DNA of 64,000 bases, from assembly GCA_003134685.1 (NCBI GenBank), contig PLCA01000003.1:307174-371173 (forward strand). Reading direction: 5' to 3'. Under the pieces are notes generated by a model. The model made no database searches, was not told where the DNA came from, and was given only the letters and a program-made list of their open reading frames with translations. This document shows positions 8,453 through 16,258 of this stretch, in pieces. Positions within the stretch are counted from its first letter, which is position 1; each line of letters begins with the position of its first letter. Origin of the DNA: Gemmatimonadota bacterium (lineage in GTDB: Bacteria; Gemmatimonadota; Gemmatimonadetes; Gemmatimonadales; Gemmatimonadaceae). Position numbers and translations under genes: made by a program.

Positions 8453-9552
8453 GCCTCGTACTCAACGGGAGAGATCTCCGATGGCTTGATCTCGCTTCGT
8501 CCGCCCCAGAACACGTTCGTGTACGAGATCGGAATGCCAGCTTCCTCGAGATGCCTGTCGATCGCCGCCTTGTGCTCCAGCACCAGCTGCTTCTCGGTGC
8601 CGTGCGCCACCGCCATGACGTTCACGTTCGCGAACTCGGGTCCGCCTTCGCGCCAGTATGCGTGCGTGAGTATGTGATGGCGGCCGATCTCTTTGCCCGC
8701 CTCGATCTCTCTGCCGGCCGGTACTTTCCAATGGAAAAGCGCGTTGTACCTCGTTACACGCTCCCCGCCCGCCGATGGCTTAACGTGCTCGAGGAAGGTC
8801 GAAAATCTCCCGATCACTTCGCGAGCGCTCAATGAGTGGGCGATGCGAATGAAGTCGTCGGGCGACACTCCCGCCTCTGCCGCCCGGCCGCGCCATGGAT
8901 TGGGCGCGATCTCCTCGACTTTGAATTCGCGCTTGAGCGCGGTGAGCACGCGCCACTCCAGCGGGGACAGCTCCACGATGTTGGTGTCGAGGACGCGTCC
9001 CGGCTCATCGCTTCTCGACCCCGGCTCCATGCCGCGACGACGCACGTGCCCGACACCGAGCGCGAACAGGCGCTTGGCCGGCATCATTCGGAACGCGTCT
9101 GCGCCGACCTTCCCCGCCAGGAACTCGCAGTGCCGCCGCATCGAGAATCCCTGCGGCACTTTGAGCGTCGTCCACAACCTGTAGATCGAGCCCGGAGTCT
9201 CAGCATCGGTCGAGCGAATCACCACGTGCCCCGAGAATGGATCCTCTCTCACCATGTAGTTGAAGGCGGGGTCGAGATTGTCCGCGTCAACGCGCCACGC
9301 GACGAGCGCGCCGGGCGCAAGGTTCGTCGCCATTAGCGTCTGCCTGATACGCCTGACGACTCCGGCGGACAGCATTGCGCGCAAGCGCTCGATGACCAAG
9401 TCCTCGGAGAGATCGGTCGCCAGCCCAACAGCGGCGAACGGCTCCTCGACGAAGCCGGAGATGCGATCCTCCGATACCGCGAGGATGCGCGCGTTGACGG
9501 GATCTGAGATCTCCGTCGGAATCGGGGGTGATGCGAACAGGTTGGCCGACAT
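8428..9552 (-). CDS. ahbAB: Siroheme decarboxylase-like AhbA-AhbB fusion (AsnC/Lrp fold)
   Basis: A 374-residue protein with two AsnC/Lrp-like units in tandem. Each has an N-terminal winged-helix remnant and a ferredoxin-like half. The first half carries SIYRLWTTL followed by PAKRLFALGV, matching the AhbA/B pattern 'YnLWfTl...lP..rrFkiGV'. The second has HAYWREGGPEF...VNVMAVAHG and a terminal EIKPSEISPVEYEAW, matching 'HcY.R...P.....aM.Hg' and 'EfKk.r..yf'. AhbA and AhbB normally form a heterodimer that decarboxylates siroheme to didecarboxysiroheme. Its position between ccmD and cobA-hemD fits a tetrapyrrole enzyme rather than a transcription factor, though annotation pipelines will call it AsnC. 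AhbC and AhbD are not in this window. Confidence 0.8.
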   Translation of the reverse strand: MSANLFASPPIPTEISDPVNARILAVSEDRISGFVEEPFAAVGLATDLSEDLVIERLRAMLSAGVVRRIRQTLMATNLAPGALVAWRVDADNLDPAFNYMVREDPFSGHVVIRSTDAETPGSIYRLWTTLKVPQGFSMRRHCEFLAGKVGADAFRMMPAKRLFALGVGHVRRRGMEPGSRSDEPGRVLDTNIVELSPLEWRVLTALKREFKVEEIAPNPWRGRAAEAGVSPDDFIRIAHSLSAREVIGRFSTFLEHVKPSAGGERVTRYNALFHWKVPAGREIEAGKEIGRHHILTHAYWREGGPEFANVNVMAVAHGTEKQLVLEHKAAIDRHLEEAGIPISYTNVFWGGRSEIKPSEISPVEYEAWAKRVGL

Positions 9553-9662
9553 TATTTCCCTCGCACGCGCTTGCGCCGCAGATAGATGCTCAGCGCGTAT
9601 GCCGCGTAGATGCCGAGCGCGATCGTGTAGGCGGCGTGAAAGTAGGATGATGTCTCAGGCAT
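9552..9662 (-). CDS. ccmD: CcmD-like haem exporter subunit, 36 residues
   Basis: A very short gene encoding 36 residues with one transmembrane helix (about residues 10-28, HAAYTIALGIYAAYALSIYL) followed by a basic tail RRKRVRGK. This is the standard CcmD layout: one helix, N-terminus outside, positively charged C-terminus. The ATG lies inside the end of ccmC (11-base overlap) and the TAA overlaps the ATG of the next gene as TAATG. In the Ccm system CcmD helps release holo-CcmE from CcmABC. Position and topology support the call; sequence conservation in this family is low. Confidence 0.85.
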   Translation of the reverse strand: MPETSSYFHAAYTIALGIYAAYALSIYLRRKRVRGK

Positions 9663-10326
9663 CGTGTTCAGCTCTCGCGGCGGCTGCATCCCGCTCCACA
9701 GCATAGTTATAGCGCGCGCGCACGAAAGCGAAATAGAGGAGCGTGAACGACACCAGCGAAATCATCAGCGTTATCAGCATTCCAATCGGAAGCGACGGCG
9801 CGCTCGGCTTTCCGACGATCGGCATTGGGTGCATCGTGGCGAAGAGGTAAACGCTCAGGTGGATGAACGGAATGAGGAGCGCTCCAAGGATGCCGAGGAC
9901 CGCCGAATAGCGGGCGCGAAGCTCCGGCGATTCGATTGCGCCGCGCAGAACGATATATGAGACGTAGATGAACCACAGAAAGAGCGTCGAGACGAGGCGC
10001 ACGTCCCACCAGGCCCAGAAAGTCCCCCAGATCGGTTTCGCCCAAAGCGGCCCGGTGATCAGCACCACGGTGGTGAAGACTACACCGACTTCAGCGGAGC
10101 TTTCGGCGAAGCGGTCGAGGCGCGGGTCGCGGAGCCAGAGATAGACGCCGCTAGCGACCGCCACCAGGAAGAATGCGAGAAACGCGACCCACGCCGCCGG
10201 AACGTGAATGTAGAAAATCTTTTGCGCCGCTCCCTGCCTTGCCTCGAGCGTGGTGAAGAACACCGCCCGAATGAATGTGCCGATCACCGCCGCGCCGGCG
10301 AGGGTGGAAAGCCAGGAGATCTTCAT
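9655..10326 (-). CDS. ccmC: Haem-handling protein CcmC (cytochrome c maturation)
   Basis: A polytopic protein with about six helices that presents haem to the chaperone CcmE. The periplasmic WWD motif is visible as WGTFWAWWDVRLVSTLFLW, and flanking His residues occur in IHVPAAW and IHLSVYLF. The ATG at 10326 puts the first helix near the start (about 223 residues). A GTG at 10380 would add 18 basic residues; neither has a strong ribosome-binding site. It overlaps ccmD and is separated by about 120 bases from ccmB. Confidence 0.95.
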   Translation of the reverse strand: MKISWLSTLAGAAVIGTFIRAVFFTTLEARQGAAQKIFYIHVPAAWVAFLAFFLVAVASGVYLWLRDPRLDRFAESSAEVGVVFTTVVLITGPLWAKPIWGTFWAWWDVRLVSTLFLWFIYVSYIVLRGAIESPELRARYSAVLGILGALLIPFIHLSVYLFATMHPMPIVGKPSAPSLPIGMLITLMISLVSFTLLYFAFVRARYNYAVERDAAAARAEHDA

Positions 10327-10446
10327 GTCGATGTGAGGGGCATTTCGCGCGATTTGTCGGCGACGATATGCCACCGACACAACAATTTAAGCGACGCTTC
10401 AGACCTCTGCCTGCTGGCAACTTTCCTTGAAACTGCAGCAGTTGCT

Positions 10447-11127
10447 CTAGTCTTCAACCGTAAAAGGGTACGCCAGAGTGCATGCCGCCACGAACACAAT
10501 GTCGAACGCCAAAAGCAGCTTGAGCCACGCCCCCACCTCGATGACAGGCCGTCCGCTCAATAGCTTCGCCGTCGCCTGCGCCGCGGCGATCACGATCGGC
10601 ACGAAGAAAGGAAGCGCGAGCATCGGTAGCAGCAGCTCCGCGAGCCGCGTGTTGACGGCCATCGCGCTGAACAGCGTTCCGACGGCGACCAGGCCAATTG
10701 CGGCGAGAATGGCAATCGCGATCAGCGGGCCGGCTACGGCGCCCAACCGCAGATTGTAGAAGAGTGCCAGCGCCGGGATCGCGATCGCCTGCACCGCGCC
10801 CACGAAAATGAGATTCGCAATCGCTTTTCCGAGGAAAATCGCCTCCCTGCTCGCCGGCGACGCCAGCAATCCGTCGATGGCGTGATCCGCCGTCTCAACC
10901 CCGAACGAGCGATGCAGCCCGAGCAATCCGGAAAAGGTGAAGATGACCCACAGCACTCCGGGCGCGAGGTCCGTAGCGGTCACCGCCGTTGGATCCCACG
11001 CGTAGTAAAAAATGACGAGCCCGAGCAGCGCGAACACCACGGCCGAGAAGAACGCGGAGCGCGTACGGAATTCGATCGAGAGGTCCTTGCGGGCGATGAG
11101 CCACGCCGCGGAGAGAATGTCAGCCAT
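10447..11127 (-). CDS. ccmB: Haem exporter permease CcmB
   Basis: A 226-residue membrane permease with six hydrophobic segments. It starts MADILSAAWLIARKDLSIEFRT, the typical CcmB cytoplasmic N-terminus, and carries FSGLLGLHRSFGVE followed by DGLLASPASREAIFLGK, both characteristic. Together with the CcmA ATPase it drives release of holo-CcmE. The ATG overlaps the ccmA stop by 8 bases, showing a ccmA-ccmB operon. Confidence 0.95.
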   Translation of the reverse strand: MADILSAAWLIARKDLSIEFRTRSAFFSAVVFALLGLVIFYYAWDPTAVTATDLAPGVLWVIFTFSGLLGLHRSFGVETADHAIDGLLASPASREAIFLGKAIANLIFVGAVQAIAIPALALFYNLRLGAVAGPLIAIAILAAIGLVAVGTLFSAMAVNTRLAELLLPMLALPFFVPIVIAAAQATAKLLSGRPVIEVGAWLKLLLAFDIVFVAACTLAYPFTVED

Positions 11128-11860
11128 TCGCCGCCAGCGCCTCGCGGTATGTGGCTGCATAGGAGCCGGCGTCGATGCGGTCGGCGGAATCGTAGCGCAG
11201 GAACTTCCCGCGCTGCATCACCGCCGCGTGCGTCGCGAGCGAGAGCCCTTCGGCGAGATTGTGCGTCACCACAATGATCGCGGTCCCGGCCGAGCGCAGC
11301 TCACCGAGAAGCGCCGTGAGAGCGCGGGCGCCGCTTTCGTCGAGGCCGCTGTACGGCTCGTCGGCCAGCACGAGCTGCGGCGAATGCACCATCGCACGCG
11401 CGATCGACACCCGTTGCTGCATGCCGCGGCTCAGTGAGCGGATCGGAGTATCCGCCCGCTCCAGCATCGACATGCGTCGCAGCGAGTCCTCGACGCGAGC
11501 GCGGGAATCGCGGATACCATATAGTTGGGCGGTAAATGAGACGTTCTCGCGTGGCGAAAGGGCTTCGTAGAGCATGGTGTGGTGCGAGATGAGTCCGATC
11601 CGGGACCGGGCCAACGGTCCGCCGGGGAGCGGAATGCCCGCGACGCGCGCGCTCCCGGACGTCGGCTTGAGCAGTCCCGCAAGCACGCGAAGAAGCGTCG
11701 TCTTCCCCGCCCCGTTTGGTCCGAAAAGCGCCAGACACTTGCCCGGCGCGAGCGAAAACGTCACTCCGGCGACGGCTCGTCTGGATCCGAATTCGCGGGC
11801 GAGCTCCGCCACCTCGACTATCGGGGGGGCTGACGCGCCAGTAGAGATTGCAGAGGGCAT
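11120..11860 (-). CDS. ccmA: Haem exporter ATP-binding protein CcmA
   Basis: An ABC ATPase of about 246 residues. Walker A is GPNGAGKTTLL, the signature is SRGMQQRVSIARA, Walker B is LVLADEPYSGLD, and the switch His is in VVTHN. The signature variant SRGMQQR and the adjacent CcmB support CcmA rather than a generic ABC protein. It is the first gene of the minus-strand ccm/hem run and diverges from acs across about 90 bases. A GTG at 11878 is an alternative start. Confidence 0.94.
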   Translation of the reverse strand: MPSAISTGASAPPIVEVAELAREFGSRRAVAGVTFSLAPGKCLALFGPNGAGKTTLLRVLAGLLKPTSGSARVAGIPLPGGPLARSRIGLISHHTMLYEALSPRENVSFTAQLYGIRDSRARVEDSLRRMSMLERADTPIRSLSRGMQQRVSIARAMVHSPQLVLADEPYSGLDESGARALTALLGELRSAGTAIIVVTHNLAEGLSLATHAAVMQRGKFLRYDSADRIDAGSYAATYREALAANG

Positions 11861-11952
11861 TCGCCTAGAACTTGCCACTCTGGCGAGCGCGGCGCAAAAC
11901 GCTATATCCTTGCGACTCCGCCAACTCGGCGGCTAACAACCACTTCGCGCCA

Positions 11953-13917
11953 ATGACTGACATCGACGTCCTTCTAACGGAAACACGGAAGTTCGAGCCT
12001 CCCCCGGAGTTCAGGCTCGCGGCCAACGTCCCGTCGCCCGACATCTACGAGGAAGCCGCCCGTGACCCCGAGAAGTTCTGGGCCGAGCAGGCGCGACAGC
12101 TGGAGTGGATCAAGCCGTGGAAGACGGTTCTCGACTGGAAGCCTCCCCACGCGAAATGGTTTACCGGAGGAAAGCTCAACATCTCCGCCAACTGCATCGA
12201 CCGCCATATCCGGGGAGCACGGAGAAACAAGGCGGCGCTCATCTGGGAAGGAGAGCCGGGTGACAGGCGGACGCTCACGTACTGGGATCTTTACCGCGAA
12301 GTCTCGAAGTTCGCCAACGTCCTCAAGAAGCTGGGGGTGCGCAAAGGGGACCGCGTGGCGATCTACCTTCCCCTCATACCCGAGGCCGCGATCTCGATGC
12401 TCGCCTGCGCCCGCATCGGCGCCATCCACTCGGTCGTGTTCGGCGGGTTTTCCCCCGAGTCGCTGAGCGACCGAATCAACGATTCCAAGGTGAAGGTGCT
12501 CATCACCGCGGACGCCGGCTATCGCCGCGGCCAGGTAATTCCCCTGAAGCGCAATTCCGACAAGGCACTGGAGACGACGCCATCCATTGAGCATGTCGTG
12601 GTGGTGCAGCGCCGGCCCGGCAGCTCTGGAGACGAAGCGTTCGCGGAAATGCGGGAAGGTCGGGACCACTGGTGGCACCGTCTAATGCAGGACGCACCGC
12701 TCACCTGCGAGCCGGAGACGATGGACGCGGAAGATGTTTTGTTCATCCTCTACACGTCGGGGACTACCGGCAAGCCAAAGGGCATCGTGCACACGACCGG
12801 CGGCTATCTCACCGGAGTCGCCGCCACGACCAGAATGGTTTTCGATCTCAAGGACGAGGATGTCTTCTGGTGCACGGCCGACATCGGCTGGGTGACCGGC
12901 CACTCGTATCTCGTCTACGGCCCGCTCGCCAACGGCGCAACGTGCATGATGTACGAGGGCGCGCCGGACTGGCCCGAGAAAGATCGGTTCTGGGACATCT
13001 GCGAGCGGCACGCCGTCACGATCCTCTACACGGCACCGACGGCGATTCGCGCGTTCATGAAGTGGGGCGACGAATATCCCGCCAAGCACGATCTGTCGCG
13101 CCTTCGCCTCCTCGGCTCCGTCGGCGAGCCGATCAATCCGGAAGCGTGGATGTGGTACCGCGAGCACATCGGCGGCAATCGCTGTCCGATAGTGGATACA
13201 TGGTGGCAGACGGAGACGGGAGCAATCGTGATCTCGCCGCTGCCCGGAATCACATCCACGAAGCCAGGAAGCGCGACCAAGGCGCTGCCTGGTTACACCG
13301 CGGATCTTCTCGACTCCCTCGGTAAACGCATCGATGTCGGCGGAGGACTGCTCGCGCTCACAAAACCTTTTCCGTCGATGCTGCGCACCATCTGGGGCGA
13401 CGACGCCCGCTACGTCGAGACCTACTTCTCGAAGTGGCCGGGGCGTCCGGATCTGTATTTCCCGGGCGACGGCGCGAAGCGCGACAGCGATGGATATTTC
13501 TGGATCCTGGGCAGAGTGGACGATGTGCTGAACGTCGCGGGGCATCGTATCGGCACGATGGAGGTGGAGTCCGCCCTCGTCGAGCATCCGGCTGTTGCTG
13601 AAGCAGCAGTTGTGGGCAAGTCGCACGAGCTCAAGGGCCAGGCAATCGCCGCGTTCGTCACTCTTCGGGACAAGAGCAAACAGAGTCCGGCGCTGCGCGA
13701 CGAGCTTAAGGAATTCGTCGCAAAAAAGATCGGCGCCTTGGCACGCCCGGACGACATTTTATTCTCCGCCGATCTTCCAAAAACACGCTCAGGGAAAATC
13801 ATGCGGCGACTGTTGCGCGACATCGCCGAAGGACGCGCGCTAGGCGACGTGACGACGCTTGCGGATCCGAATGTCGTCGCCAGCCTGAAGGATCAGTACG
13901 AAGACAAGGAGGGGTGA
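11953..13917 (+). CDS. acs: Acetyl-CoA synthetase
   Basis: A 654-residue AMP-forming acetate-CoA ligase that activates acetate through acetyl-AMP to acetyl-CoA. The AMP-binding P-loop is [15 protein letters not shown]. Other signatures are [30 protein letters not shown], and the C-terminal [14 protein letters not shown], whose Lys is the regulatory acetylation site in characterised enzymes. The length matches the family. The frame is open upstream to 11872, but the ATG at 11953 begins the conserved region. No partner gene follows; the next 400 bases are non-coding. Confidence 0.96.
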   Translation: MTDIDVLLTETRKFEPPPEFRLAANVPSPDIYEEAARDPEKFWAEQARQLEWIKPWKTVLDWKPPHAKWFTGGKLNISANCIDRHIRGARRNKAALIWEGEPGDRRTLTYWDLYREVSKFANVLKKLGVRKGDRVAIYLPLIPEAAISMLACARIGAIHSVVFGGFSPESLSDRINDSKVKVLITADAGYRRGQVIPLKRNSDKALETTPSIEHVVVVQRRPGSSGDEAFAEMREGRDHWWHRLMQDAPLTCEPETMDAEDVLFILYTSGTTGKPKGIVHTTGGYLTGVAATTRMVFDLKDEDVFWCTADIGWVTGHSYLVYGPLANGATCMMYEGAPDWPEKDRFWDICERHAVTILYTAPTAIRAFMKWGDEYPAKHDLSRLRLLGSVGEPINPEAWMWYREHIGGNRCPIVDTWWQTETGAIVISPLPGITSTKPGSATKALPGYTADLLDSLGKRIDVGGGLLALTKPFPSMLRTIWGDDARYVETYFSKWPGRPDLYFPGDGAKRDSDGYFWILGRVDDVLNVAGHRIGTMEVESALVEHPAVAEAAVVGKSHELKGQAIAAFVTLRDKSKQSPALRDELKEFVAKKIGALARPDDILFSADLPKTRSGKIMRRLLRDIAEGRALGDVTTLADPNVVASLKDQYEDKEG

Positions 13918-14316
13918 TTCCCTATCAGCTTATCGGGAGGCAGGGCGACCGCCCAATCGTAATGGCCCACAGGGGTTTAGCCGCTGCACCCGAACAAATC
14001 CCGACGCACTTTTGACCTTGGCCAGAATGTAGAAATCATTTCAGTTGACTAGTTAAGCAATGGTCGTACATTGAGGGCTTGTAGACGGCCTCAAGTCGTT
14101 TGCAGAAGACAAAAGGATCGCGCAAAATCGCGCGTAAAAAAAAGAACGGATTTGCCTCTGAAATAAGGGTGAAAACCCCGTTACAGAGACGGTCCGTTTT
14201 CGTCTTATAGGTACAGCAATCAACTGCTATTTGCGTCATTCAACAGCATTGAGAGGACCGGTTTCAGCCCTCCGGCTGGGTCACCGGCACCATCAAATTT
14301 CTTGGAGATATCGAAC
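13918..14316. other. Intergenic leader upstream of pilin-like operon
   Basis: About 400 bases with no convincing gene. Several potential RNA structures lie in it: TTGAGG...CCTCAA at about 14071-14094 and the nested hairpin listed separately at 14145-14198. The last 16 bases before the pilin-like ATG hold a GGAG ribosome-binding site. I could not identify a known riboswitch class; the GEMM (c-di-GMP-I) consensus was looked for and is absent. Confidence 0.4.
14145..14198 (+). ncRNA. Nested hairpin in the 5' leader of the pilin-like operon
   Basis: Three stacked complementary pairs can be drawn: AACGGA (14145) with TCCGTT (14193), CTCTG (14156) with CAGAG (14184), and GGG (14167) with CCC, closing a TGAAAA loop. 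The transcript would form a three-segment stem about 120 bases upstream of the first pilin-like gene. It is followed by TTTTCGTCTT, so a weak terminator or attenuator is possible. Function is inferred only from structure and position. Confidence 0.4.
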
Positions 14317-14856
14317 ATGAGAGCGACCCGTACCCTGTTGGCCGCAATGGTGCTCGGAACCGCCATCGGCGCAAGCCAGGCCAGTGCACAGTGCAGCGGC
14401 AACGCCGGCACGTGTAACACCACGAATACCGCATCAGTCACCGTTGGCGCGCTGGTCAAGCTCGGAATGACCACGTCCGCGACGGCCCTGACCAATCCTA
14501 CCGCTGACGATGTCGATCTAGGCCACGTCCTTGCGGATGCAGGCCCGACCTTCACGATCAAGGCGAACAGAAGCTGGACGCTGAAGATCAAGTCGCAGAA
14601 CGCGGCGAGCTGGACGTACGTCGGCAGTGATGCCGGTGTGAAGCCGATCAGCGACCTTGCATGGTCGACCGCGGTTGGTGGAACCTTCGCAGCGATTACC
14701 GCAGCCGACGCGACGTTCACTTCGGGCGGGAGCTCGACGAACGGTACGGCAGCACAGGCCTTCTTCAGAACGAGCTGGACGTCTGACTTCACGAGCGCAA
14801 GCAATGCTCCAGGTACCTACAGCTTGCCGATCGTTTTCACCCTGACGGCTCCGTAA
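14317..14856 (+). CDS. Secreted pilin-like subunit A
   Basis: A 179-residue secreted protein with a clear Sec signal (MRATRTLLAAMVLGTAIG, cleavage near ASAQ). Two Cys sit at the mature N-terminus (QCSGNAGTC) and could form a disulphide. The rest is Ser/Thr/Ala/Gly-rich and predicted all-beta, ending GTYSLPIVFTLTAP. The same layout and the same C-terminal G-x-Y-S strand recur in the last gene of the operon (19571-20119). A terminal beta-strand of this type is expected for chaperone-usher fibre subunits. GGAG lies 11 bases before the ATG. First gene of a six-gene operon; no name can be assigned. Confidence 0.75.
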   Translation: MRATRTLLAAMVLGTAIGASQASAQCSGNAGTCNTTNTASVTVGALVKLGMTTSATALTNPTADDVDLGHVLADAGPTFTIKANRSWTLKIKSQNAASWTYVGSDAGVKPISDLAWSTAVGGTFAAITAADATFTSGGSSTNGTAAQAFFRTSWTSDFTSASNAPGTYSLPIVFTLTAP

Positions 14857-14859
14857 CTG

Positions 14860-15753
14860 ATGCTTAATTCTCGCTCGCGCTCGCCCGAAAGGGCGGGCGT
14901 TGAGCGCAGAGGGCGAGTACGGAGATCCGTACTCGCCCTTTGCGCTGTAATAGGGGTGGTGGTCTCGCAGCCCGCGTCCGCGCAGCTGCTGGTAGATCCG
15001 CTCGAGGTGACCATGGTCACCGCCGCCACGACCCGCGTGTCAGCCAGCTTCTCGCTGTCGAACACGTCCAACGAGGTCGTCCAGGCGTCGATCACGCGCT
15101 CGGACTGGGACCGCGTCGAGAACGGCGACAATCGCTTTCTGCCAGCTGGCTCGAGCGGCACGTCGTGCGGCTCCATGCTCACCGTCTCGCCTCTCTCGAT
15201 CCGCGTCGAGCCGCACACCTCCCGCATTGTCCGCCTCGCCGCTCAAACGGACGTGGCCGTGACGAAAGAGTGCTGGGATATCTTCTTCGTCGAGGAAGTG
15301 CCAAGGCGCGCTTCGGCAAAGGGCAACTCGCTCCAGTACATCTTCCGGACCGGCGTGAAAGTCTACGTCGCGCCTCCCGGGCTCTCGCGCGATGGAGCGG
15401 TCGAGAACATGGCCGTCGAAGACGTCCCGGTTACCCCGGCGACCTCGTCGACGACCCCAGTCACGACCGTTGCGCGTGCTCCAGTGGCAACCAAGCGCCA
15501 GATCTCCGTGCGCTTCCACAACACCGGCGGGATGCATCTGGTCGCCAAGGGACGTTTGGAGTTTCGACGTCTCGACAACTCGCTCGCGATGCAGGTCCCG
15601 ATCACGGAATTCCCGACACTACCTGGCGCGACCCGCAAAGTGATGGTCGATGTTCCGTCCGGGCTGGCTCCCGGAGATTACGTCGTACTCGCACTCATCG
15701 ATTTCGGCGGCGCGGAGCTCGTTGCCGGCCAGATCGATTTCCAGGCGAAGTAA
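14860..15753 (+). CDS. PapD-like periplasmic pilus chaperone
   Basis: A 297-residue secreted protein with a long basic n-region and signal core VLALCAVIGVVVSQPASAQ. The mature N-terminal Ig domain shows the fimbrial-chaperone pattern: LLVDPLEVTMVTAATTRVSASFSLSNTS, then LTVSPLSIRVEPHTSRIVRL, corresponding to the G1-strand region. A second beta domain follows after a proline/threonine-rich linker. Such chaperones stabilise pilin subunits in the periplasm by strand complementation. The ATG is three bases after the stop of subunit A. The n-region and part of the signal core are encoded inside a long RNA hairpin (14903-14946). Confidence 0.75.
   Translation: MLNSRSRSPERAGVERRGRVRRSVLALCAVIGVVVSQPASAQLLVDPLEVTMVTAATTRVSASFSLSNTSNEVVQASITRSDWDRVENGDNRFLPAGSSGTSCGSMLTVSPLSIRVEPHTSRIVRLAAQTDVAVTKECWDIFFVEEVPRRASAKGNSLQYIFRTGVKVYVAPPGLSRDGAVENMAVEDVPVTPATSSTTPVTTVARAPVATKRQISVRFHNTGGMHLVAKGRLEFRRLDNSLAMQVPITEFPTLPGATRKVMVDVPSGLAPGDYVVLALIDFGGAELVAGQIDFQAK
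14903..14946 (+). repeat. 21-bp-arm hairpin at the pilin/chaperone junction
   Basis: Two 21-base arms are complementary with a single G-U pair and a 2-base GA turn. The 5' arm begins AGCGCAGAGGGCGAG and the 3' arm ends CTCGCCCTTTGCGCT. A smaller CGCCC-GAAA-GGGCG hairpin precedes it at 14882-14895. The structure begins 46 bases after the pilin-like stop and lies within the chaperone coding sequence. Hairpins at this position in known fimbrial operons stabilise the major-subunit mRNA or attenuate downstream genes. Confidence 0.75.
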
Positions 15754-15754
15754 C

Positions 15755-16258
15755 GTGTCTACGCTCAAGCGGAAGCTATTCAGCGGCAGCACCAGCGCGG
15801 CGATCTCGCTGTCGCTGGCTCTGCTCGCGTCTCCGCTGGCGGCGCAGAACCCGGTTACGTCGCTCACTCTGGCCGGCCAGGTGATCACGTTCCCCGCGCC
15901 GACAGCCGCCGATTACATCGCCGGCTTCGTCAATTCGGCGACTGGCGTCACGTTCACTATCAACGCGACCAGCGGCAATCAGTCGCATACGACCACGGTC
16001 CTGATTCGGGCGACTTCGGCGAATCTGGGTGGCGGCAAGGTACTGGCCGATCTGCAGTGGCGCCGATCCGATCTGGCGACATGGAACAGCATCACTTCCG
16101 TCAATGCTGCGGTCGAGGCGCGCACAGTGGTCCGGAATGGAACGAACGATCCGTGGAATAACGTGATCTTCTTCCGCCTGATACTCCGTTGGGCCACCGA
16201 TCCGCCAGCTACCTACTCGGGGAACTACTCGATCACGCTCTCGCAGACGGTCCCGTGA
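15755..16258 (+). CDS. Secreted fibre subunit-like protein B
   Basis: A 167-residue protein read from a GTG one base after the chaperone stop. It has a signal peptide (LKRKLFSGSTSAAISLSLALLASPLAAQ). The mature part is Thr/Asn-rich and predicted all-beta, and ends SGNYSITLSQTVP, echoing the G-x-Y-S terminal strand of the two pilin-like proteins. It lacks their N-terminal Cys pair. The stop overlaps the next gene's start (GTGA). A minor subunit or adaptor role is inferred. Confidence 0.7.
   Translation: MSTLKRKLFSGSTSAAISLSLALLASPLAAQNPVTSLTLAGQVITFPAPTAADYIAGFVNSATGVTFTINATSGNQSHTTTVLIRATSANLGGGKVLADLQWRRSDLATWNSITSVNAAVEARTVVRNGTNDPWNNVIFFRLILRWATDPPATYSGNYSITLSQTVP

Noticed and set aside
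12682-13626. Long minus-strand frame of 314 codons across acs
   Set aside because: It is a shadow of the strongly conserved acs gene; its translation shows no family motif and is dominated by Arg, Ala and Val.
14119-14148. CGCGCAAAATCGCGCG hairpin followed by a poly-A run as a minus-strand terminator
   Set aside because: On the minus strand the T-run precedes rather than follows the hairpin, so it cannot act as an intrinsic terminator for a minus-strand gene.
13918-14316. c-di-GMP (GEMM) riboswitch upstream of the pilin-like operon
   Set aside because: The conserved GEMM core and tetraloop-receptor sequences are absent. Only generic hairpins are visible.
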